Below are positions 1 through 6,417 of a stretch of DNA of 12,990 nt, piece by piece. The stretch is from Actinomycetota bacterium (GTDB lineage Bacteria > Actinomycetota > Humimicrobiia > Humimicrobiales > Humimicrobiaceae): positions 2,348 to 15,337 of the forward strand of contig PMCC01000169.1 in the NCBI GenBank assembly GCA_003155275.1. Reading direction: 5' to 3'. A program made the translations under genes and the position numbers. The notes under the pieces are model-generated. The model saw only the letters and a program-made list of their open reading frames with translations, had not been told where the DNA came from and did no database searches. How positions within the stretch are numbered: position 1 is the stretch's first letter; each line of letters opens with the position of its first letter.

Positions 1-198
1 ACTACAAGCTTTGGCTCTGCCAGGTATGGCGGTCCCTGCCCACCTTCAGGCACTCACAGATATTTTTTTAAGATATTTGCCTTGGACGCTGTTCTTGATT
101 TGAAACCGGGGGCGCACACTGCAAATCTTACAACAGCAATGCTGGGCCATATTATTGATAAGGATGAATTTATCGGGCTGTATAAAAAGAAAAACTAA
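1..198 (+). CDS. PEBP / YbhB-YbcL (Raf kinase inhibitor-like) family protein, C-terminal part
   Basis: The reading frame is open from the first base and stops at TAA 196-198, giving the last 65 residues of a protein whose start lies outside the window. The piece opens with a YGGPCPPSGTHRY block, which is the conserved anion-binding segment of bacterial phosphatidylethanolamine-binding-like proteins. It continues with KIFALD, then a TTAMLGHI helix and a short basic end (GLYKKKN), in the order and at the length seen at the C-terminus of this family. Bacterial members are small soluble proteins whose physiological ligand is mostly unknown, so no pathway is assigned. A gene of unrelated function follows 44 bases later on the same strand. 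The family call is secure from the motif; the role is not. Confidence 0.9.
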   Translation, partial: TTSFGSARYGGPCPPSGTHRYFFKIFALDAVLDLKPGAHTANLTTAMLGHIIDKDEFIGLYKKKN

Positions 199-242
199 AA
201 GCTTAAAAATTATAAAACATTTGGAATAATCTTATAATCATC

Positions 243-770
243 ATGAAGAAAACAAATTTGGATAAAAACAGAAAAAATGATACCAGGCAAACCAGAGGAA
301 TTTTATATTTTTCTTTTTTAATTTTTTTGGTTTTTGTTTCTATTATTATTCTTTGCAGTTTAACCATTATAATGTCAGGTTGCGCAGTCAAAGACTTAAA
401 GCTTGATAAAGTCCAGGTAGCAATCAAAGGCAAGGCTGAAATCGCTGAAATGGTAATATGCAAAAATGTTGACAGCAGCCATGCGCCGGTGGATCCGACT
501 GCTGTGTTTGACCCAGGTACAAATTCAATATTTTTATCTGTCAAATTCACCAATTTCAAAATAACAGATAAGCTTAAAGTCACGTGGACATATATTGACA
601 CTAACAGGGAATTAAGCGTACAGGAATTTTCTCCACCTGAATTCAGCTCGGGTTATTACAGCTTCAATATTTCAACTGCCAATGCTTTTCCGGGAGGAAA
701 ATATACCGCACAGGTGGAGCTTAATGGTGACATTGTAAAGACTATTGAATTCAGTATTAAAGTTAATTAA
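243..770 (+). CDS. Small predicted lipoprotein of unknown function
   Basis: The predicted protein has 175 residues. A basic N-terminus (residues 1-19) is followed by a hydrophobic segment (about 20-44) and an MSGC motif with Cys47, which fits a signal peptidase II lipobox (Met at -3 is tolerated but not optimal). The mature part of about 128 residues is rich in beta-strand-like stretches. It ends in FPGGKYTAQVELNGDIVKTI, a pattern typical of small Ig-like extracellular domains of the form 'G-x-Y-x-V-x-V-x-L-N-G'. I do not recognise a named family. No convincing Shine-Dalgarno precedes the ATG; a TATAAT at 233-238 lies only 4 bases before it, so the start or the mode of initiation is uncertain. 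The protein is probably anchored to the outer face of the membrane. Confidence 0.7.
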   Translation: MKKTNLDKNRKNDTRQTRGILYFSFLIFLVFVSIIILCSLTIIMSGCAVKDLKLDKVQVAIKGKAEIAEMVICKNVDSSHAPVDPTAVFDPGTNSIFLSVKFTNFKITDKLKVTWTYIDTNRELSVQEFSPPEFSSGYYSFNISTANAFPGGKYTAQVELNGDIVKTIEFSIKVN

Positions 771-971
771 TTTCCGCTGAATAATTGGCCAAAATTCAAA
801 ATTTCAAAAAAATTTACGCTCGACAAACTAAAATTTTTTAAAAATAATGAGTTGTTCACCAGAACTAATTATATTTTTAAAAATAGAAAAACTAATTTTA
901 GAAATTATATCTATGATTATGTAAAGAGTTATCTACAGCATAAATTCCTGTCATTTAAGATTTAAAAAGTT

Positions 972-1027
972 CAGCCATTTTTGATTTATTGTAATTATTA
1001 ATTTTTTGTATGTTTAAGAAATGGCTG
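972..1027. repeat. 9-bp perfect inverted repeat around an AT-rich loop
   Basis: CAGCCATTT at 972-980 is the exact reverse complement of AAATGGCTG at 1019-1027, with a 38-base AT-rich interior. It lies immediately before the terminator-like hairpin at 1037. It could be an RNA stem or the ends of a degraded small mobile element. There is no adjacent target-site duplication that I can identify. Confidence 0.45.
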
Positions 1028-1036
1028 TATGGTAGC

Positions 1037-1066
1037 AAAAGCCCTCGATTTTATTCAGAGGCTTTT
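1037..1066. terminator. Bidirectional Rho-independent terminator-like hairpin
   Basis: AAAAGCCCTC (1037-1046) pairs with GAGGCTTTT (1058-1066) with one bulged C and an 11-base loop. The A/T flanks give a U-rich 3' arm on either strand (CTTTTATATAT on plus, CTTTTGCT on minus). It could end transcription from the lipoprotein gene or late read-through from the pilus operon. Confidence 0.45.
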
Positions 1067-1071
1067 ATATA

Positions 1072-1158
1072 TCTGAAGGGATTATTGGAAGGATGGTAAG
1101 CTCTTCATCTCAATTTACTACCTTCAGAGTGTGTAGGAACCTTTTACTTCAATAATCC
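1072..1158. other. Strongly foldable block with competing stems, possible structured RNA
   Basis: GGATTATTG (1079-1087) is a perfect complement of CAATAATCC (1150-1158). Directly inside it, 1088-1099 pairs with 1115-1125 (11 bp with one bulge and one G-U). A further perfect 8-bp pairing, TCTGAAGG (1072-1079) with CCTTCAGA (1121-1128), competes with the inner stem for the CCTTC at 1121-1125. I cannot tell which strand would be transcribed, and no known RNA family is recognised. Confidence 0.35.
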
Positions 1159-1229
1159 ATAACCGATAAATACTATTAATTATAGTCTAAAAATATATCA
1201 ATTCTTAATAATTTATCAATTTGCCCCAA

Positions 1230-1510
1230 TTAACCTTCCATTTTTAATCCTGGAATTTTAATTGATGATTTCCAATTGTATACATACTTGTAATGAAGTG
1301 AATACCGACCTAATTTATTTTTACAGAAACTAAAACCACATCATCGAAAACTTTAACCAATTCCATAACATATTTCATAATCCTATTGATACCTTTTTAG
1401 TATATAAATTAAGTACTGACACTTAAATAGACAACCCTGCATTTACAATTTTGAATATTTAAAACATTTAGATATATTTCTTTAGGAATACAAATCTTTT
1501 TACTTTCCAT
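1230..1510 (-). pseudogene. Possible decayed small protein gene, family unknown
   Basis: From ATG 1510 the minus strand reads MESKKICIPKEIYLNVLNIQ and on to a TAA at 1409-1411. The same frame carries a second TAA at 1397-1399. It then continues through MKYVMELVKVFDDVVLVSV to a TAG at 1310-1312. A different frame overlapping this end reads GRYSLHYKYVYNWKSSIKIP and stops at TAA 1230-1232. Together these pieces would give one coherent protein of about 95 residues broken by two stops and a frameshift. In such AT-rich DNA, chance runs of codons are possible, and I do not recognise the family, so this is a weak call. Confidence 0.3.
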
Positions 1511-1599
1511 TTTTAAATCAATATTGCATTTCTTAACAAAATATAATAACTACCGTCAATTTCGCAATATTATTTAATATGTCTCCAAGAATAATTTCG

Positions 1600-2085
1600 T
1601 TAATTTTTAATGCTTCTTAATCTTGAGCTTGCAGCGGAATTTATTTTTATGCTTTCAATCCCAAACATTTTTAAAAAATAACAATCAACCTTTGCCTGGC
1701 AACTTACTTGAAGGTATTTCGGGTTTGTACTTTCATCAAAGACACCGCAGTTAAAATTATTTACACTGAAATCGGGTTTTTGAAGATAATTTCTGTTGAA
1801 ATATTCCATAGCAATTTCCTGCGCCCTTTGCATATCAAGTCGTGTAAAACCTGATTGCTGCGCTGTTAAAACCTCTATTTCTTTTGCGGCCTCCTCAGCA
1901 GAAACCATACAGGCTTTGTTGATTTCTTCCTTATAGACAAAAGCCCTGCCGATGTCAATCGTCATTCCAGTTATCATCATAAACAACGGCATAAGAATGG
2001 CAACAGTTATAAGAACAGCCGCTGTCTCTTTTTTAAAATAGTTATTTAAATAATTGTTTTTTAGTTTCAAAGCTTTTATTTCCAT
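1600..2085 (-). CDS. tadG: TadG-like minor pseudopilin / Tad-domain protein
   Basis: This 161-residue protein is encoded by the last gene of the pilus operon. After a basic N-terminus, residues 20-42 form one hydrophobic segment (ETAAVLITVAILMPLF...), followed by the TIDIGRAFVYKEEINKA stretch (about 43-59). This is the typical N-terminal Tad domain of TadG-like proteins, 'V-x-LP..GL.vD.Gr.y..r..lq.aaDaaA'. The remaining extracytoplasmic part has two cysteines (NFNCGVF, QVSCQAK) that could form a disulfide, plus a third in DCYF. TadG proteins are often several hundred residues long with a vWA domain; this one keeps only the N-terminal module, so it is a short TadG/TadF-type pseudopilin. It starts 25 bases after the repeat-protein stop, with a weak AGG about 8 bases ahead. 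Its role is probably pilus initiation or the tip complex. Confidence 0.7.
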   Translation of the reverse strand: MEIKALKLKNNYLNNYFKKETAAVLITVAILMPLFMMITGMTIDIGRAFVYKEEINKACMVSAEEAAKEIEVLTAQQSGFTRLDMQRAQEIAMEYFNRNYLQKPDFSVNNFNCGVFDESTNPKYLQVSCQAKVDCYFLKMFGIESIKINSAASSRLRSIKN

Positions 2086-2110
2086 ACTTAACCTAAAATA
2101 TAATTCTCAG

Positions 2111-3520
2111 TTAAAACATTATCTCTCCGTAACTGTTCCCACCAAGCCATCTTTCAGGATCTGACAATGTACCTTCAAGATTAATATTTATTGAATTAAA
2201 GCCATTGACCGGATTACTAAAGTAAACATGAATAGTCTGGCCGCCCTCGGCGTAAAGAAATACATGAAGTATGCTGTCTTCATTGCCTGCAAAATCAAAA
2301 AGTGTGAAAGTGCTTATAAAGCCTGCTAAAGATGGGCTGACATTACCGTTATAAATAACAATCTTGTTTGTGCCCTTATTTTTATATCTGGCAACGTCTT
2401 GAAAAATCTTTGCACTGATGATTTTTTTGGGAACTTGTCCCGGCATAAGCTCGGCAGAGTCAATTTCCCAGTCAACTCTTAAATTCATTCCACATTCACT
2501 ACCGCCATTATTCTTGTGCCATCTGGTAAAAATATACTGCGGATCTTTCCTTACTATCACTTTTCCATGAATAGGTTCTTCATAAAATCCGTCTTTTACC
2601 CAAAATTTCTCGGGTTCATAACGGCTTGTGTCCACCCATTCCTTTTCATAATAATCCTTCCAGTAACCGGTGGCTACTCTGTATGAAGTATCGACCCAAT
2701 ATTTGCCTGTTCTTGTTTCCCAATGCGAAGTATCAGCCAGATATCTTACAGTGTAATTTTCCCAGTATCCTGAGCTAACCATAACACTATAAGATTCCTG
2801 AACTGTTACAAACTTATACAGAAAAAGATATTTGGTTGCATAAACGTGTCCGCCTCGGGCAGGCCGATAATCAATAACATAAATGGCCGCCATGTACTGC
2901 GCTCCGTTATATGAAACTTTCTGCATGCCACGCGCCTGAGAAGCAAACGAGTAGACACTCCAACCATAACTGTCTGTACCGTTTATAACAGCAAAATTTA
3001 CATGTACAATTTTTTCAACAGTTCTATATCTTGTCTCCCAGTGTGAAGTGTCGACATATCTTTTTGTAACATAAGACTGCACGCTTTTTTCTTCAACCCA
3101 TACTTGGTATTCTCCGGTCTTATAGTAACCCTGGTTTACCATATATGAAGTGTCAACATATCTTTGTTTTGTTAAATCCCGATAGTAACCATCTTTTTTG
3201 TAGATCATCCTGGTTTCCCAATGCGAAGTATCAACCCAGACCTGCTCACCAGGAGGGTTATCCAACTTTAACCATCCTTCATTTGACCCATATAGATCCT
3301 TCTCGAAAATTATGAAAGGCAGAAAAACTGAAAAAAGGTAAAACAGCATCAATAAAAACGGAACAAGTATAATCTTTAATCTTCGCAGATAATCCCTTCC
3401 AGTAAAATTTTTAAAGTTTTTTTTCATATAAAGTTCCGAATACAGTTCTGAAAACCTATCAAAATCCGGATTTTCTGTTAGTATTCTTATTTTTTTAAAC
3501 AAAAAAATGTTGCGGCCCAT
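2111..3520 (-). CDS. Tad-locus membrane-anchored protein with WVDTSHWETR-type repeats
   Basis: This 469-residue protein belongs to no family I can name. Residues 1-48 are polar and basic, one strong transmembrane helix spans about 49-72, and the rest should lie outside the membrane. Six copies of a D-T-S motif occur at D97, D123, D157, D263, D277 and D297, most in the context [YW]-V-D-T-S-[HY]-[WY], three as full DTSHWETR. They alternate with G-Y-[YW] modules (111-113, 131-133, 251-253, 285-287 and GFY 311-313). The array is interrupted by a different, Tyr-rich segment at about 170-245. Residues about 320-469 look like a separate beta-rich domain. It has no prepilin leader, so it is not a pilin. 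An AAGGAG overlapping the tadE stop precedes its ATG, and only 6 bases separate the genes, so it is translated with the pseudopilins. A wall-facing adhesin or pilus anchor is a plausible role, by inference only. Confidence 0.75.
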   Translation of the reverse strand: MGRNIFLFKKIRILTENPDFDRFSELYSELYMKKNFKNFTGRDYLRRLKIILVPFLLMLFYLFSVFLPFIIFEKDLYGSNEGWLKLDNPPGEQVWVDTSHWETRMIYKKDGYYRDLTKQRYVDTSYMVNQGYYKTGEYQVWVEEKSVQSYVTKRYVDTSHWETRYRTVEKIVHVNFAVINGTDSYGWSVYSFASQARGMQKVSYNGAQYMAAIYVIDYRPARGGHVYATKYLFLYKFVTVQESYSVMVSSGYWENYTVRYLADTSHWETRTGKYWVDTSYRVATGYWKDYYEKEWVDTSRYEPEKFWVKDGFYEEPIHGKVIVRKDPQYIFTRWHKNNGGSECGMNLRVDWEIDSAELMPGQVPKKIISAKIFQDVARYKNKGTNKIVIYNGNVSPSLAGFISTFTLFDFAGNEDSILHVFLYAEGGQTIHVYFSNPVNGFNSININLEGTLSDPERWLGGNSYGEIMF

Positions 3521-3526
3521 TTTGAC

Positions 3527-3958
3527 CTACTCCTTTTCTTCTATTCTCATTGCAGACATACCTTTTATATCAGTGAAACCTTTTACAGTGCCTGGAAATC
3601 GTATAATTCCAGAAAAAAACACAGGTGTGCTATAAATCACTTCTACAGTTATCAGGGTTCCAGGATTTGTGTCAGGAATATTTATTGCTGCCTTTAGCCT
3701 TTCTCCAAACTTCCAACCCGGCAGACTGCCGTTTGCATAGTTTTCAATCGCAGTAGTAGCTGAAGAGTAAGGTTCTTCGGAGAGTGTTGCAGTTCTTGCC
3801 GCTTCATAAGCAGCAGAATTTACAGCGATTTTTGCATTGAGTATAAACCCAAATTGAACTATTCCTGAAATAAAAAGCAGAAGTACCGGCAATATAAGTG
3901 CAAGTTCAAGAAGGACATTACCATTTTGATTATAAGAGACATTTAATATTTTTTTCAT
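3527..3958 (-). CDS. tadE: TadE-like minor pseudopilin
   Basis: This is a 143-residue pseudopilin. Residues 1-13 form a short basic leader ending in Gly13, followed by NVLLELALILPVLLLFISGI. The Glu at +5 after the Gly is the signature of class III prepilin peptidase (TadV/CpaA) substrates, and the hydrophobic N-terminal helix (about 14-36) plus the NAKIAVNSAAYEAAR segment is the TadE domain. The remainder is a small periplasmic-type or wall-facing domain. I start at ATG 3958, with a GGTGGGGTG stretch upstream. A longer frame from TTG 4009 would add a very basic 17-residue extension with no pilin-like character, and I reject it. A strong AAGGAG lies about 25 bases before the ATG with no usable start next to it. 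TadE normally works with TadF/TadG in pilus initiation. Confidence 0.85.
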   Translation of the reverse strand: MKKILNVSYNQNGNVLLELALILPVLLLFISGIVQFGFILNAKIAVNSAAYEAARTATLSEEPYSSATTAIENYANGSLPGWKFGERLKAAINIPDTNPGTLITVEVIYSTPVFFSGIIRFPGTVKGFTDIKGMSAMRIEEKE

Positions 3959-4012
3959 CTTAACACCCCACCGTTTTGACTTTCTCCTTCTTCTGCTATC
4001 CCGTAACAAAAC

Positions 4013-4276
4013 TTAAAGGCTGTTTACAATCGTGTTAAAAACACCCTGCAGCTTGTCGCCTAAAGCAGTTATCACCCCAATACATACGATTACAACAAGT
4101 GCAACATAAAGAGCTATTTCTATAAGAGTTGCCCCTCTGCTGTCTGTAAAATTAGAAAGCAGATTCTTTACCCATACCTTGGCATTGACTGCAGGAATGA
4201 CTTTTTTTAAATTTGCAGATGTTTTCTTAAGAACGGAAATTGTTCTTTTTTTAGAAATTGACAGATTGGCCCGCAT
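4013..4276 (-). CDS. flp: Flp/Fap-type major pilin precursor
   Basis: This is an 87-residue prepilin. Residues 45-87 read as a classic Flp pilin: SRG|ATLIE, then a hydrophobic helix (about 53-70), then ALGDKLQGVFNTIVNSL, matching 'ALG..l...Fn.i...l'. Cleavage after Gly48 would release a mature pilin of only 39 residues, normal for Flp. Two things are unusual: the leader is about 48 residues and strongly basic, where Flp leaders are usually about 10-25, and the usual E-Y pair at +5/+6 is E-I. The gene has the best ribosome binding site of the operon (AGGAGG at 4282-4287, 5 bases from the ATG) and a 204-base gap upstream, consistent with separate, high expression of the structural subunit. The prepilin peptidase is not encoded here. 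Confidence 0.9.
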   Translation of the reverse strand: MRANLSISKKRTISVLKKTSANLKKVIPAVNAKVWVKNLLSNFTDSRGATLIEIALYVALVVIVCIGVITALGDKLQGVFNTIVNSL

Positions 4277-4480
4277 TTTTCCCTCCTAATGTTTTTTAGA
4301 TAATATTTTTATTTATATAAATTATATATTTGTTTAAAATTTTTATGTGTAATCTTATATATTAGTTTTTAAGACTACTGAAATCCCTTTTTATTTTGGT
4401 TTTTGGGCTTTTTGATTTATTTACTTTTTAGGCATCTCGGCTTTTTAAGTTTTAACCCTTTTAAAATTATTGTCCTGTTG
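4277..4480 (-). promoter_or_regulatory. Spacer ahead of flp with probable internal promoter and strong RBS
   Basis: This is the largest gap inside the operon (204 bases, very AT-rich). It ends in AGGAGGGAAAA before the flp ATG. TATAAT occurs on the minus strand at 4326-4321, about 45 bases before the start codon. A good -35 is not visible (TTACAC at 4352-4347 is 20 bases away), so the promoter is only suggested. A dedicated promoter for the abundant pilin would be logical. Confidence 0.4.
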
Positions 4481-5443
4481 TTATCCAATTATGATTTTTA
4501 GCTGCGGCAGTAACGGCATAAGGAAAATCAGCAGCATCGGAATAAATATAAATATAAATATTATCAGTATGAGATTACTTTCAAGCTTCTCTGCTCTCAT
4601 TTTAAGGTTATCCCTCTGATTATTTCTGTAAACTCGGGAAAGATCCTTTAGAACTTCTTTTATAGGATTTCCAATAACTTCAGACTGATAAATCACTTTA
4701 ATAAAACTGTAAAACTCTGCGCAATAAGACATTTTTCCAATGCAGTCAAATGCTTCCTTCCGTGTCACACCTTCAAGGATTTTAATGTTGTATATCCTAA
4801 ATAATCCAGAAATTTCACCGTTAAGATTCCTTAAAATATATGCAATGGTTTCATCCATTGTGAGGCCGGCTTTTATAAGAGAAGCCATCAAATCAATAAT
4901 TTCAGGCAGCTCAATTAAGATTTTTTTTGATATGTTTTTGGTTTTACCTTTCACTATTTCAGAAGGTAGGAAATAAAAAACTGCGGCTGCCAGGGCGGCA
5001 TATAAAAGTAGGTTTATGGATAAGAAAAATCCTACCACCAATACCAACAAAAACACACTTACAGATAAAATAATCCTAAAAATATAAAATTCTTCTATTG
5101 TTTTCATCCTGATACTCAAAACACTCATCCTGCCGCGGCTTTCAAATAGTAGTTTCAGCCTTGAGGCAAAACTACTTCCACCAAATCCTGTATTATTATC
5201 AAATCCTGAATTACTATTAAATCCAGTATTGCTCTTGAACTTAGTATTGCCCCCGGGTACCTTAGAGCCATAAAAATCATTCCGGGTATCACTATTTCTC
5301 CCCCGATTTTTAAAAATACCACCATTTTCATAAAACCTTAAAATGCGTGGCTTTAGACTGGCAGAATGCCTGAACAACACATGGAGCACGATAAAAACAA
5401 AGACTGATATTGATACTGAAAGAATTATTATAAAAGTATTCAT
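4481..5443 (-). CDS. tadC: TadC, inner-membrane platform protein of the Tad pilus (T2SSF family)
   Basis: This 320-residue protein has an N-terminal membrane helix (about 2-23), a polar linker, two central hydrophobic segments (about 121-142 and 144-160) and a C-terminal one (about 289-316). Between them lies the T2SSF (GspF-type) cytoplasmic domain, with IELPEIIDLMASLIKAGLTMDETI at about 177-200, the usual 'lp..id.la..l.aG.s...al' signature. TadC pairs with TadB to form the platform on which the CpaF ATPase drives pilin polymerisation. The linker (about 64-92) is unusual: it contains a tandem NTGF-type repeat rich in N, G, F and S that is not part of the family. The gene starts 8 bases after the tadB stop, so the two are translationally coupled. 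Confidence 0.88.
   Translation of the reverse strand: MNTFIIILSVSISVFVFIVLHVLFRHSASLKPRILRFYENGGIFKNRGRNSDTRNDFYGSKVPGGNTKFKSNTGFNSNSGFDNNTGFGGSSFASRLKLLFESRGRMSVLSIRMKTIEEFYIFRIILSVSVFLLVLVVGFFLSINLLLYAALAAAVFYFLPSEIVKGKTKNISKKILIELPEIIDLMASLIKAGLTMDETIAYILRNLNGEISGLFRIYNIKILEGVTRKEAFDCIGKMSYCAEFYSFIKVIYQSEVIGNPIKEVLKDLSRVYRNNQRDNLKMRAEKLESNLILIIFIFIFIPMLLIFLMPLLPQLKIIIG
5183..5236. repeat. Three tandem 18-bp units inside tadC
   Basis: Three imperfect 18-base units lie at 5183-5200, 5201-5218 and 5219-5236; the first two begin AAATCCTG and the third AAATCCAG. On the coding strand they encode a six-residue unit of the type (S/N)N(T/S)GF(N/D). The repeat is in frame and lies in the cytoplasmic linker before the conserved domain. 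Confidence 0.8.
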
Positions 5444-5451
5444 ACTATTTT

Positions 5452-6417
5452 CTACCTGGCTTTTTCTGCAAGATTTACTATTCTGTTTATAATTAAAAAT
5501 CCTGCAATATAACTTAATAAAGCATATATAAGCACTCCCAAACCGAAACCATTAAGAAGACTGTGGGCAAAATTTTTATTCAACAATGAGACTATGCATA
5601 CTACTACAACAGGAATAAGCATTATGATATATGATGTATATCTTGGCCCTGAGCTTAAAATCCTGATGTATGAGGATATACTTTTCTTTTCCCTTATGTA
5701 ATCAAGCTGATCCTTTAAGTATTCAATCAGGTCGACTCCTTTTTCGTTTGAGGCAATGAAACCTGATATCACCATCATGATTATTTCGCTTTTATTCCGT
5801 TCAATCATTCTAAACAGCGCTTCATTTAAGAGTACCCCCCTTCTTGTGTCTTCAACTACAGTTTCGAATTCACTTTTTAGTGGATCTTCAGCAATTTCAA
5901 GAGTCTTTTGGATACTTATAAGAACATTAGGGTTGGCATAAAGATTGCCGGTAAGATCTATTAGAAAACCTTCAAGTTGGTTTTCTTTTTTTTGAATCAT
6001 TTTCCTGCCTCTGATGTCGATAAAAATAAAGGCTGTAAGGCATAAAAATATTGAAATTGATATAAAAATCAGTATACCGTTTTTAAAAAATATGCAGACT
6101 ATAAAAATCAACGAGAGCGCCACAAGGAAAATAAGTAAGAAAGTAGCAGCATCGACTCTGATGTTGTTTTTAACAAGCCGGCTGTTTAGCCTGTCCAGTA
6201 TGGTTTTGCGACCAGCTGATGCGTAGATATTTTTGCCGTTTGCCAAACCCTGTTTTTTACTATCAAAGAAAGACCTTCGGCTTACATTATTTGAGTAGTC
6301 TTCTTCGGGATAAGTCCTTTTTAAACGGCGCAGCAGCCAATTTTCCCGGGAATTTACATAGAGTGCCGCAGCACAGAAGATATATAAAAATCCCAGTAAA
6401 AAAATCATTGAAATCAC
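5452..6417 (-). CDS. tadB: TadB, inner-membrane platform protein of the Tad pilus (T2SSF family)
   Basis: This 321-residue protein has an N-terminal membrane helix (about 3-22), a basic cytoplasmic linker, two hydrophobic segments (about 91-111 and 113-134), a T2SSF domain (about 147-262) and two C-terminal hydrophobic segments (about 262-280 and 289-311). The domain begins QLEGFLIDLTGNLYANPNVL (147-166), matching the TadB 'q...al..la..l.aG.sl' motif, with DTRRGVLLNEAL (190-201) in the middle. The apparent start is a GTG at 6415-6417, which overlaps the cpaF stop as GTGA. An ATG three codons further in (6408) is an equally possible start, as no clear ribosome binding site distinguishes them. 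It is the partner of TadC and the docking site of CpaF. Confidence 0.88.
   Translation of the reverse strand: MISMIFLLGFLYIFCAAALYVNSRENWLLRRLKRTYPEEDYSNNVSRRSFFDSKKQGLANGKNIYASAGRKTILDRLNSRLVKNNIRVDAATFLLIFLVALSLIFIVCIFFKNGILIFISISIFLCLTAFIFIDIRGRKMIQKKENQLEGFLIDLTGNLYANPNVLISIQKTLEIAEDPLKSEFETVVEDTRRGVLLNEALFRMIERNKSEIIMMVISGFIASNEKGVDLIEYLKDQLDYIREKKSISSYIRILSSGPRYTSYIIMLIPVVVVCIVSLLNKNFAHSLLNGFGLGVLIYALLSYIAGFLIINRIVNLAEKAR

Larger units (their letters stand above)
771..1599. other. Gene-poor convergent intergenic region
   Basis: This 830-base AT-rich stretch separates the plus-strand lipoprotein gene from the end of the minus-strand pilus operon. I see no intact gene in it. It holds an inverted repeat (972-980 with 1019-1027), a terminator-like hairpin (1037-1066), a strongly foldable block (1072-1158), a broken minus-strand coding remnant (1230-1510), and a second inverted repeat, AATATTGC 1520-1527 with GCAATATT 1564-1571. 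That last pair lies just past the operon end but has a 36-base loop and no clear U-tract. Confidence 0.6.

Noticed and set aside
233..238. TATAAT as the promoter of the lipoprotein gene
   Set aside because: It lies 4 bases before the ATG, so transcription would begin inside the coding region, and no -35 is visible. It is probably a chance match in AT-rich DNA.
203..601. 132-codon minus-strand open frame opposite the lipoprotein gene
   Set aside because: It is an antisense shadow. The plus-strand frame has a signal sequence and lipobox, while the minus frame is a hydrophobic mirror of AT-rich DNA.
3959..4009. TTG start adding 17 residues to TadE
   Set aside because: The extension is a run of Arg/Lys/Ser with no leader logic. 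The ATG at 3958 gives a normal 13-residue prepilin leader ending in Gly.
5183..5236. CRISPR-like short repeats
   Set aside because: There are only three contiguous 18-base units with no spacers; they are in frame within tadC and encode a peptide repeat.
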